Source of the DNA: Clostridiales bacterium
GTDB taxonomy: Bacteria > Bacillota > Clostridia > Lachnospirales > JAISER01
Direction of reading: 5' to 3'
Assembly (NCBI GenBank): GCA_031263985.1
Contig: JAISER010000106.1
Span: forward strand, 1 to 32,192
DNA: 32,192 nt
Shown: positions 15,748 through 23,223 of the stretch, one piece after another
Position numbering within the stretch: the stretch's first letter is position 1
How the letters are laid out: each line of letters begins with the position of its first letter
The notes under the pieces: generated by a model
What the model was told of the DNA's origin: nothing
Databases searched by the model: none
The model's input: only the letters and a program-made list of their open reading frames with translations
Position numbers and translations under genes: made by a program

Positions 15748-17412
15748 TTATAGCGTTACGCGGACGTTATATTTATCAAGCCAATTTTCAACTTGAATAA
15801 ACGTTTCCATTAGTCGTGTCGCGCGGATATTTTCGAAGCTCGCCTCATTCGGCGCGTCAGATATAAAGCTGAGCAATTTTTCCTTATTTATGAACGGCGT
15901 AAGACGTGGGGATAGTATGTCGAGGAACGCGCTTCGTAAAGCTTTAGCGTAATCGGGAATCGCTTTTTTATGAAAATCGGAGGCGCCTTCAGGCGCGGGA
16001 GAACCGGGCGCGAGGAGGGGCGGATAATCTTTAAACGCGTCTTTTATGAGGCTTCCGTTGGCTTTCATTTCAATAGGTATATTCCAAAAAAATTCCGCGA
16101 CGCGGCAATCGGTATATGGCGAACGCGCGGCGAATGTCTCGCGCTGCCCGCGATTTTGTTTTTTAACCGCCGCGCAAAGCCTGTCGTTAAGCTCCAACGC
16201 GCGCGCGGCTTTCAACTTTACGCCGATGTAAGAGGCTTCGCGCGCTTTCGGATTCTCACCGGGAAGACGCGGCGTAAGTCTCAACGTTTCTTGCAAATAA
16301 CGTTTCGCGCATTCGTCAGGTTTGGCGTGTTGAATAAAATCCCGTGACAGGAAGGATTTTTTAAAGTTATAATCGATGGCGAACGGTGAGCGTTTCGTCC
16401 AAAATCCGAATTCCGCCGCGCAATCGCCTGTTATGACCGACGGATGCGCCGGAGCGATTTTATCGTACGACAGCGAACGTTCCGATCCGCCGCAAGGATA
16501 GTCGCAAGCGATTACAGCGCGTAAAAGAGCGTCAATCTGTTCTTGCGCCGAAAATTCGAAATGTTCGTCAATTGTGAAGACTGTCAGCTTTTCGCCGCGT
16601 TCTTCAAGCTCGCGCGCGGCTATGGACGCCGCTACGCGTGACCACGTGTCCTTGACTATGGCGCAAGCGTTTTTGTCAAGCCTTCTCTTCATGGCGTCGG
16701 TTATGATGAAACGCGCGTGTTCTACGGCCTCTTCACGCGTAAAGTCGTTTTTTACGCTTGTGAACGACCAGTAGGGGAGGTGGATGAGTTTGGAATTTTT
16801 GTATACGGCGTAGTGACCGCTTTTCACTTCTTTTATTTCGTCAAATACGCCGCAGCCGTCGGGACGCGGCGAAAGGCCGAACGCGGCGCAAAGACCTTCT
16901 TGTCCGACGTTCCTTGATATGTCGGGAAATTCAAACAGCGCCTTTATCTCTGAGCCGAAAACGATATTTCGGTTTTTGATGGCGTAAAACAACGGTTTCA
17001 GACCGAGTCTGTCGCGGCACATAAAAAAGATTTTGCGTTTGCTGTCCCATATGACGAAAGCGAATTCTCCGTTAAGTATCGACGCGCATTCAGCGCCGTA
17101 ATGCAAATAACCGCCTAAAATTATTTCCGGCAAGTTTTTCGTTCGGAACGCGAAGCCTTTCGATTCGAGAAGATGCACTATCTCAGCGCGGTTATATATT
17201 TCGCCATCCGCTATTACCCGAAAGTTCTCGTTTATAAAGACATCCTTCGCGTTCGCGGCGAAAAAACCTATGAAATCATCAACAAAACCCTCGCTAGCGC
17301 CATCGCCTCTATGTGAAATCTTTTCGCTCATCTTGCCCAGCAAATAAGCGTATGTGGCGCGTTGCGCCGAATATTCGTTTACGCCGCTGCAAAACCCGGC
17401 AATTCCCCCCAA
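15748..17412 (-). CDS. Asparagine synthetase (AsnB)-like protein, catalytic motifs lost
   Basis: Full-length homologue of glutamine-hydrolysing asparagine synthetase (554 residues), but the key residues are gone. The N-terminus reads M-G-G-I-A-G, so the position-2 cysteine that becomes the Ntn glutaminase nucleophile is glycine. The P-loop SGGLDSS is replaced by K-D-T-W-S-R-V (254-260), ahead of a conserved AASIAARELEE helix. The later SGEGADELFGGY is TGDCAAEFGFW. Other glutaminase-domain motifs remain: DGEIYN, NGEFAFVIWD, CRDRLGLKPLFY and VFGSEIKALF. It is therefore probably catalytically dead or has another role. Start is TTG 17410-17412 after GGGGAGAGG. An intact frame of this length argues against simple decay. 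Confidence 0.85.
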   Translation of the reverse strand: MGGIAGFCSGVNEYSAQRATYAYLLGKMSEKISHRGDGASEGFVDDFIGFFAANAKDVFINENFRVIADGEIYNRAEIVHLLESKGFAFRTKNLPEIILGGYLHYGAECASILNGEFAFVIWDSKRKIFFMCRDRLGLKPLFYAIKNRNIVFGSEIKALFEFPDISRNVGQEGLCAAFGLSPRPDGCGVFDEIKEVKSGHYAVYKNSKLIHLPYWSFTSVKNDFTREEAVEHARFIITDAMKRRLDKNACAIVKDTWSRVAASIAARELEERGEKLTVFTIDEHFEFSAQEQIDALLRAVIACDYPCGGSERSLSYDKIAPAHPSVITGDCAAEFGFWTKRSPFAIDYNFKKSFLSRDFIQHAKPDECAKRYLQETLRLTPRLPGENPKAREASYIGVKLKAARALELNDRLCAAVKKQNRGQRETFAARSPYTDCRVAEFFWNIPIEMKANGSLIKDAFKDYPPLLAPGSPAPEGASDFHKKAIPDYAKALRSAFLDILSPRLTPFINKEKLLSFISDAPNEASFENIRATRLMETFIQVENWLDKYNVRVTL

Positions 17413-17440
17413 AAAGCCTCTCCCCTTAACGGAAACTTAT

Positions 17441-17470
17441 ATTATACTGAGTTCAGTCTTAGCCGTTCAA
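17441..17470 (-). promoter_or_regulatory. Predicted promoter of the asparagine-synthetase-like gene with palindrome in the spacer
   Basis: On the - strand: TTGAAC (-35, 17465-17470), 18-bp spacer, TATAAT (-10, 17441-17446). The spacer holds the near-palindrome ACTGAACTCAGT (17446-17457), the sequence found at the ends of repeat family 2 and, in a perfect form, at the noc promoter. The gene starts about 30 bp downstream. Confidence 0.55.
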
Positions 17471-17605
17471 AAAAATCCGCGCGGAAAACACGCCGCGGAA
17501 AATTGGACGAGCCGTGTTTTTGATCTTTTCATCAGCGGACTCATATATTAATTATATTGCCATACATCCTTTTTGTGATTTAAATTTGGCGCGCGCCGCT
17601 GACAT

Positions 17606-17690
17606 AACGCTGAACTCAGTTTGCGACATAGCCGAACCGGGCGTGAAAAAGGCCATTTGGACGCTTATGGTTTAGACTGAGTTCAGCGCT
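17606..17690 (-). repeat. MITE-like element, family 2, copy C
   Basis: Ends AACGCTGAACTCAGT and ACTGAGTTCAGCGCT are complementary, and the core GGGCGTGAAAAAGGCC is shared with copies A and B. The outermost bases differ from copies A and B but still pair with each other, so they have changed together. It lies between the metallophosphoesterase and the asparagine-synthetase-like gene. Confidence 0.8.
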
Positions 17691-17691
17691 A

Positions 17692-17729
17692 AAACGGCCT
17701 GCCGGCGATATTTGCCGACAGGCCGTTCT
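17692..17729 (-). terminator. Intrinsic terminator of the metallophosphoesterase gene
   Basis: AACGGCCTG...CAGGCCGTT with inner CGGC/GCCG forms a strong stem just past the stop codon, followed on the - strand by TTTTAG. Confidence 0.75.
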
Positions 17730-17734
17730 AGAAG

Positions 17735-20700
17735 CTATTTTCGAATTACTTTCTCTATTGCGACTGTCTTCAAAACGCCGTCCCAACTGACGCTGGCGTC
17801 AAAATATTCGAAGATATAGCGAGTCGGCGCGAACGCGCGGCTGTCTATGATGAATGGCGCCACGGGCATGCCGGAATCGGTCCGGTCAATTACAAGATCT
17901 AGTTTTTCGCCTTCGTATGTAATGGTTACCGTCTTTGTCGCGTCGTCCCACGCGACCTCCGCGCCGAGCGCTTCCGCGATGAAGCGCAGCGGCGCCATTG
18001 TATAGCCGTCTCGTATAAACGGCGCGACGTCCATAACTTTGATGTTTCCGTTAACCGTGTATTCTTTGGACGCTATAGCCATAATGATAATCGTTGACTC
18101 CGTTTCCGGCTCTGACTCGGGCGATTCGGCGGGTTTGACAATCTCCGGTCCGCTGGTCTCGTCCGTCGTATTGACGCTTGCGTTGTCGTCGCTCGCTGTC
18201 GTTACGCTTACGCCTACGCCGCCCGCGCCCGATGAGCCGGAACCGGCGTAGCTCGGCGCTTGGGACACCCAGTGAGCGTAAATCACGGCGTTGGCCGTAA
18301 ATTCCGCCGCTGTCGTTATCAACTCTCCGCCGGTCGGTCTGGAATACCACCCTCCAAAAACATAGCCTCCGCGCGTTGGCGCGGGCAGCGACGAAACCTT
18401 GCCGTCCGCTCCGCTCTGAACCGATATCGGCGAAACCGAGCCGCCGTTCGCGTCCAAGACGATAGTGACTCCGGTCACGACGGGCGCCGCCTGGCCGGTT
18501 ATCTCGATTGTGATTTCTCCGTATACTCCGGAACCGTCGTTAGCCGTCGCGCGAACCGTGACCGTTCCGTCGGTCGTGGCCGTAACGACGCCATCCTCGC
18601 TGACAGTCGCGCCGGCTCCGTTCGCGACGGTCCATGTAACGCTGGAGTCGGCGGCGTCCGAGGGGCTTACAGTCGCGGTCAACCGCAGAGTTCCGTTCTT
18701 CACGCCAATGGAGTCGCCGCCCGAAACGCTGATTTTTGTGACCGTGGCCGGAGCGCTTCCGCGCGTTAGGGCGAACGCGTCGACGACGTCGCTGACCGTA
18801 TCTTCGGCGCCGACGCTGTAAGTCGTAAACGTCATCGAGCTTTCGCTTACGTCTATCTTAGTGACGTTGGGTTTATTATGTTGATTATCGACCGCTTTGA
18901 ACGGAAAATCAAGGTTCTTAATCGCATAGAATTTACTGCCCGACGCCGAGTTGGCCGACAGATAAACGGTTTCGTTCGGAACGGTTTTCACGTAAGACGC
19001 GTATGGATTGCCGTCTCTGGCGGCGTAGCCCTCGTCAACGGGCGTAACGCCGTTCATCATCAGCGATCGCGTGTACACGTGGTCGTGTCCCGACAGAACC
19101 GCGTCTATGCCCAGTTCCGCGAAGATCGGAGGCAGGTCGGCTCTGCGTTGAAGGATATCCGTGTCGGTCGTATGACTGGCGGTGGAATAAACTGAGTGAT
19201 GAAAAACCACGATCTTCCACGCGGGATCGGCTCCGCCGCGTTGCGTTTTATATGCGGCGATCGCGTTTTTTAGAAACTCTTTATGCTGCGCCGCGCTTAA
19301 GTTGTTTGAGTTAATGTGCATAAACAGCGCGTTTCCGTATCCGTACCAATAATCGCCGCCGGCTCCGGTCGCGCCTTTGTCGTTGTCGAGATTCGGAGGA
19401 TTATAATGCCCAAGATAGTTGCCGGAATTATCATGGTTTCCCACGGTTTGCGCCACCGGCAGTCCTGTCAGAGGCGCGGGGCTAAGGTAACCGTCGTAAT
19501 GCTCTTCATTGTTAGCGGTTTCCACCTGATCGCCCGCGCTGACGACGAAACGAACGTCGTTCCAAGTGTTCGCCGATTTGGTTATAGTTCCCTGCCAGCC
19601 CGCCGTATCGTTGGCGGCGCTCCCGCTGGATCCGATTTGCGGGTCGCCTACGAGCAGGAAGCTGAAAGCGTCGGTGGAATTGGCGGTCGTGAACGTATAA
19701 GGCCCAACCGTGAGGTCTCCGTTTCGCGCCGTATAAGAGTATGTCTTGCCAGGCGAAAGCCCTGTCGCGACCGCTTTATTCGTTAAAAATCCGTTACGCT
19801 GGGACAGCGATTCCGCTGTGGCGTTAAACGTCACGGGTTCGCCGCCGTTTTCCGTCACTGACAGAACGCCGGCTTGCGGCGTATTGCTAAGCCACGTAAA
19901 GTTAAGGCTGGTTTCGTCGGCGCCGGGTTGGAATGTAAGCGCCTGTATGGATGGCGTCTCATTGGATGTGACGTACTCTTCCGACAGTGTGAAGTCTATG
20001 AAATTTAAATAAATGTCGGAACTGGAGCTGCGATCTTGATGCAGTTCGACGGCGACAGTATTGGTACCGTCTCTTAGAAGCCCGCTGGGGATCGCCGCGG
20101 TTTCCACGGCTTGCGCGTAGTCGCCGACTACGCTTTCGCAGCCGTATTCCACATTTTTGGAATATCCGCCGAGTCGCGCGTTATGACGGCCGATTTCGGC
20201 GCCGTTTATGTAAATGATAACGGCGTCATCATATCTGAGTTCGTAATGGGCGGAATGAACCCATGAGGCGTCCGTCAGGTCGAAGTCGCGCCGAAAGAAA
20301 TAAGTTTCAACGCGGTCGGCGGAAGCGGGCTTATTACCTGTTACCGGGGTATATTCGCCCCACGCCTGGGGCGCTGAGCCGTTTTTATAGCCGAACGGAC
20401 CTTTCGCGGTTTTCCAGGCGCTATCGTCAAAGCCTATGTCCATGATATATCCGGCCATAGCGTCGAGAGACGCGTCCGAATATGGGCTGGGCGGCAGCGA
20501 CCACGCGAAACGATAGGCGTTCAGGGCGGACTCGTATCCCATCTCCTGACCCATCTGATACAATTTCGTTGACAGAAACGGATCTCCGCCGTCGTCAATA
20601 TAACGCCATTGTGAGTTTGGCGTAATAATCGTTTTCGGATCCGCCGTTCCAGTCAAAGCGAGAGTTTTGCCTTTGCGCGGAACATAGCCGCCTTGAACGT

Positions 20701-21334
20701 AATTTTGATACGTCTCGTCATCTTCGGGAATCGCTGTCTTGTCGAATCCGAACCTTACGAAATCCGAGACGGCGTCATTATAGTTAACTCTGACCGAAAC
20801 GGACTGTTTGGACGTTTCGGCGATCGCCCAATTTCCGGGCGTCAAGGAGTTCGCGGAGCCTTCGCCGTAGCCGTCAACGATTTCGTTTCCGTCATAAAGA
20901 GTCAGCGAGCAATTCTTATTATCCAGCTCTAATGAAGGGACGTAAAGATCGCAGTCGCTTTCGTCGTCGGCGAATATCAGCTTCATATTGGGGCCGTTGG
21001 TGAAATTCCGTTTGCCCTTAATGAAGAAATAGCCGTACGCGGGGATGGAATGGTCGCTTAACGCCACGGAACCTGTCGCGCCGCCGCCGTAATCAAGGCG
21101 CCAGCCTTCCAGATTGACCTCTTCGCCAGTCGGATTGTACAGTTCAATGAAGCTATTGGATATGGTGTCGCTTGTACCCTTGACGCCGCTCTTCTGCGTT
21201 ATGGCCACGCGGTTAGTCGCGGATGGCGCTATAATCCCGCTGACGGCCGCTTCCGCGACCGGTGACGGCGAAATCAACGTAAGCGCGAGCAGCGGCGACA
21301 TAACCCTTTTGATTATTGCGCTTTTTATTCGCAT
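17735..21334 (-). CDS. Secreted multidomain metallophosphoesterase
   Basis: Exported protein of about 1199 residues. A signal peptide (ending near AEA) is followed by a lamin-tail domain (about 30-140, FIELYNPTGEEVNLEGW) and a galactose-binding-like region (about 235-450). A purple-acid-phosphatase-type Fn3 domain (about 460-550) precedes a calcineurin-like phosphoesterase with all metal motifs: GDPQ D564, GDQ D602, GNHD 632-635, HH 712-713, GHDH 749-752. After it come a BIG2 Ig-like domain (about 868-947), a Listeria-Bacteroides (InlB B) repeat (FGGWYSRPTGGE), a Ser/Gly/acidic linker and a copper-amine-oxidase-N domain (about 1091-1199). There is no LPXTG or SLH anchor. The start at 21334 follows AAGGAGG with 9-nt spacing. 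ATGs at 21379 and 21361 are alternatives. Confidence 0.93.
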   Translation of the reverse strand: MRIKSAIIKRVMSPLLALTLISPSPVAEAAVSGIIAPSATNRVAITQKSGVKGTSDTISNSFIELYNPTGEEVNLEGWRLDYGGGATGSVALSDHSIPAYGYFFIKGKRNFTNGPNMKLIFADDESDCDLYVPSLELDNKNCSLTLYDGNEIVDGYGEGSANSLTPGNWAIAETSKQSVSVRVNYNDAVSDFVRFGFDKTAIPEDDETYQNYVQGGYVPRKGKTLALTGTADPKTIITPNSQWRYIDDGGDPFLSTKLYQMGQEMGYESALNAYRFAWSLPPSPYSDASLDAMAGYIMDIGFDDSAWKTAKGPFGYKNGSAPQAWGEYTPVTGNKPASADRVETYFFRRDFDLTDASWVHSAHYELRYDDAVIIYINGAEIGRHNARLGGYSKNVEYGCESVVGDYAQAVETAAIPSGLLRDGTNTVAVELHQDRSSSSDIYLNFIDFTLSEEYVTSNETPSIQALTFQPGADETSLNFTWLSNTPQAGVLSVTENGGEPVTFNATAESLSQRNGFLTNKAVATGLSPGKTYSYTARNGDLTVGPYTFTTANSTDAFSFLLVGDPQIGSSGSAANDTAGWQGTITKSANTWNDVRFVVSAGDQVETANNEEHYDGYLSPAPLTGLPVAQTVGNHDNSGNYLGHYNPPNLDNDKGATGAGGDYWYGYGNALFMHINSNNLSAAQHKEFLKNAIAAYKTQRGGADPAWKIVVFHHSVYSTASHTTDTDILQRRADLPPIFAELGIDAVLSGHDHVYTRSLMMNGVTPVDEGYAARDGNPYASYVKTVPNETVYLSANSASGSKFYAIKNLDFPFKAVDNQHNKPNVTKIDVSESSMTFTTYSVGAEDTVSDVVDAFALTRGSAPATVTKISVSGGDSIGVKNGTLRLTATVSPSDAADSSVTWTVANGAGATVSEDGVVTATTDGTVTVRATANDGSGVYGEITIEITGQAAPVVTGVTIVLDANGGSVSPISVQSGADGKVSSLPAPTRGGYVFGGWYSRPTGGELITTAAEFTANAVIYAHWVSQAPSYAGSGSSGAGGVGVSVTTASDDNASVNTTDETSGPEIVKPAESPESEPETESTIIIMAIASKEYTVNGNIKVMDVAPFIRDGYTMAPLRFIAEALGAEVAWDDATKTVTITYEGEKLDLVIDRTDSGMPVAPFIIDSRAFAPTRYIFEYFDASVSWDGVLKTVAIEKVIRK

Positions 21335-21474
21335 TGCGAATTGCCTCCTTCTTAAATTCATGTTCCCTCCGTTTTCCATAACTCTACGCTATATATAATA
21401 AAGCGAAGCCGAACGACGCTATGGCCCCGCGTTATTTTAAGCTGGCCGCGAAAGATTTAAAATCCATCGTTTAA

Positions 21475-22518
21475 TCAGCCGGCGTCAGGCGCTCGCCGGA
21501 AGCCCACGGCGCATAACGCCGCCGTGACAGGGACTGTGACGATCACGGCCAGACTTCCGGCGACGCTATGCGCGACCTCGATCGCCACGTAATCTGAACT
21601 CATAAATTGATCGAACCGCGTCCCATAAGAAATCAGAACCAAAAAGGTCGTCAGCGCGCTCCCTATGAAGGCCAAAATCAGCGTTTGGCACATCGTTCCA
21701 ATCATGTCCTGACCGATCGACATGCCTGAGCGAAACAGCTCGCGCGCCGACATGCCGGATTGCGCGTTTATAACTTCATAAAGCGACGACGCGACGGACA
21801 TAGCTATATCCATTACGGCGCCGGCGGAGGAAATCAGCGCCCCAGCGAAAAGCGCCTGACTCAATTGCAAGCCTGTGTTTCTGGAAACGATAATCAGTTC
21901 CTCGGCGCCTTCAACGTTGTAACCGGAAAGATGCAGCAAAACGGAAATCAGGAAGAAAAAACCTACCGAGAATAAGCCGCCCGCGATTGAAGAGACCGTC
22001 GCGATAAGCGTTTTGCGACTGAATCCGTTGAGAAGGAACAGCGAGAATACGGTAATCGCCGCGACTGTGAATATCGACATAAGCGCCGGCGAATGGCCGC
22101 GATAGATGGCCGGCAGCAAAAAGCCCAGTATAAAAAATAATGAGACGCCCAAGCCCAAGACGCTGCGCAAACCTTTGAAACGTCCGACCGCCGCCATAAA
22201 GAGCGCGAAAATGACCGAAACCGTAATTAGGCCGGGCGTGCGGTCATAGTTATACAGTGTATAATACGGTTCTATTTCCGCCGGACGGTCGGCTTTGATA
22301 ATGACGGACTGTCCCTTTCTGACGCGGATGTTGTGGTCCGTGGACAGAACGTTGTCTAGTTGGATTATCCGCCCCTTCATTGGTCCGGCTTTGAAGCGCG
22401 CCTCGATTGTCTGAACGCCCAAAACCCATCCCGGCATGCCGTCGGCGGGTTCGGTTCGTTCGTCGAGGATGGCGGTTACCGTTCCTTTTTCATAAGTAAT
22501 GGTCGAGCTGTCGTACAT
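21475..22518 (-). CDS. YibE/F family membrane protein
   Basis: Membrane protein of the YibE/F family (function unknown). After about 110 soluble residues (GTVTAILDERTEPADG...) come roughly seven hydrophobic segments, including TVSVIFALFMAAVGRFKGLRS-type and LALGVSLFFILGFLLPAIY-type stretches. 347 residues from the first ATG. That ATG is suspect: the same frame is open to 22710 and encodes a basic N-terminus plus the hydrophobic helix ASAIIAIIVFVAAVKF, the expected first membrane anchor. No ATG, GTG or TTG occurs there. A GGAGG (22677-22681) lies 8 nt before an ATC codon (22666-22668), so a non-standard start or a base error is likely. No Shine-Dalgarno precedes the ATG at 22518. Confidence 0.88.
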   Translation of the reverse strand: MYDSSTITYEKGTVTAILDERTEPADGMPGWVLGVQTIEARFKAGPMKGRIIQLDNVLSTDHNIRVRKGQSVIIKADRPAEIEPYYTLYNYDRTPGLITVSVIFALFMAAVGRFKGLRSVLGLGVSLFFILGFLLPAIYRGHSPALMSIFTVAAITVFSLFLLNGFSRKTLIATVSSIAGGLFSVGFFFLISVLLHLSGYNVEGAEELIIVSRNTGLQLSQALFAGALISSAGAVMDIAMSVASSLYEVINAQSGMSARELFRSGMSIGQDMIGTMCQTLILAFIGSALTTFLVLISYGTRFDQFMSSDYVAIEVAHSVAGSLAVIVTVPVTAALCAVGFRRAPDAG

Positions 22519-22884
22519 CGTGTATGTAGTTTGTGAATTGAACTTAACCGCCGCGACGAAAACGATAATCGCGATAATCGCCGAAGCGGACGCCGCTGCG
22601 AGCGATCGAAAACGCTTGCCGCTGTCCGGCGCTTTGTTTTTCGACGGCGAACATTTGACTGTCGAGATAACCGCCGCCTCCGATCCGTTTAGATTTTGAA
22701 CACGATTATTTTATCCCCGTAATGTAAAATCTACCCGATGGAATTGAAAAATCTTGGCAATGAAACGGTAATGAATATGTAGAGTCCCAGGTCAACGCTT
22801 TTCAAGAGAATTCCATGTTGGGCTTTTCTGGCGTTTCAGCTAAACGGCGGCGTCAGGCTGAAAAACATATCCTTAATTTAGGTA

Positions 22885-22913
22885 TTGCGGGAAACCGCGA
22901 AATCTTTTATAAT
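22885..22913 (+). promoter_or_regulatory. Predicted sigma-A promoter upstream of a short leader
   Basis: TTGCGG (22885-22890), 17-bp spacer, perfect TATAAT (22908-22913). The expected start near 22920 precedes an 18-codon reading frame and a strong hairpin, all upstream of the iron operon. Confidence 0.5.
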
Positions 22914-22947
22914 TTAACAAGAAGGCTGAATGTGCGGAAGGAGTCGG

Positions 22948-23004
22948 ATGACGCGCAAAACACAGAAATTCCGATTCCGGGGTGAACGCGTAAGCGTTAG
23001 TTAG
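22948..23004 (+). CDS. Possible 18-residue leader peptide
   Basis: A short reading frame (MTRKTQKFRFRGERVSVS) starts with ATG 4 nt after GGAAGGAG and about 28 nt after the predicted transcription start. It is very basic. Its 3' end overlaps the stem at 22987-23027. It could be a leader peptide, a microprotein, or chance. No homology is claimed. Confidence 0.25.
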   Translation: MTRKTQKFRFRGERVSVS

Positions 23005-23027
23005 CTATGACTAACCAACGCTTCGCG
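22987..23027 (+). repeat. Strong hairpin between the YibE/F gene and the iron operon
   Basis: CGCGTAAGCGTTAGTTAG pairs with CTAACCAACGCTTCGCG: 17 pairs with one bulge and one mismatch, loop CTATGA. It lacks a T-tract, so it is not an obvious terminator. It shares GAACGCGTAAGCG with the hairpin cluster after leuS. Confidence 0.55.
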
Positions 23028-23116
23028 GAGATATGACTTCTTTCATTAAACTTACCATAAATAAAGATATAATTTAGGAGCGAACGCGCGACCATACGAA
23101 TTTTTATAACTGGCTC

Positions 23117-23152
23117 TTGTAGTTTTGGTTAGATTATGCTAACATGTGTTAG
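23117..23152 (+). promoter_or_regulatory. Predicted iron-operon promoter with DtxR-like operator
   Basis: TTGTAG (23117-23122), 17-bp spacer and TAACAT (23140-23145) form a plausible promoter about 75 bp before the FTR1 start. Overlapping the -10, TTAGATTATGCTAACATGT (23129-23147) matches 14 of 19 positions of the DtxR/IdeR box TTAGGTTAGGCTAACCTAA as I recall it. A second palindrome, CTAACATGTGTTAG (23139-23152), is perfect. Iron-dependent repression is inferred. Confidence 0.5.
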
Positions 23153-23223
23153 GCATATCATAACGCCAATAGGATAATGTGTCGCAAAAGATTGGCCATC
23201 AATTATAGAAAGGAGGTATAAAG

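Noticed and set aside
18260..18769. 169-codon + strand frame inside the phosphoesterase gene
   Set aside because: Arginine/glycine-rich antisense shadow with no domain signal.
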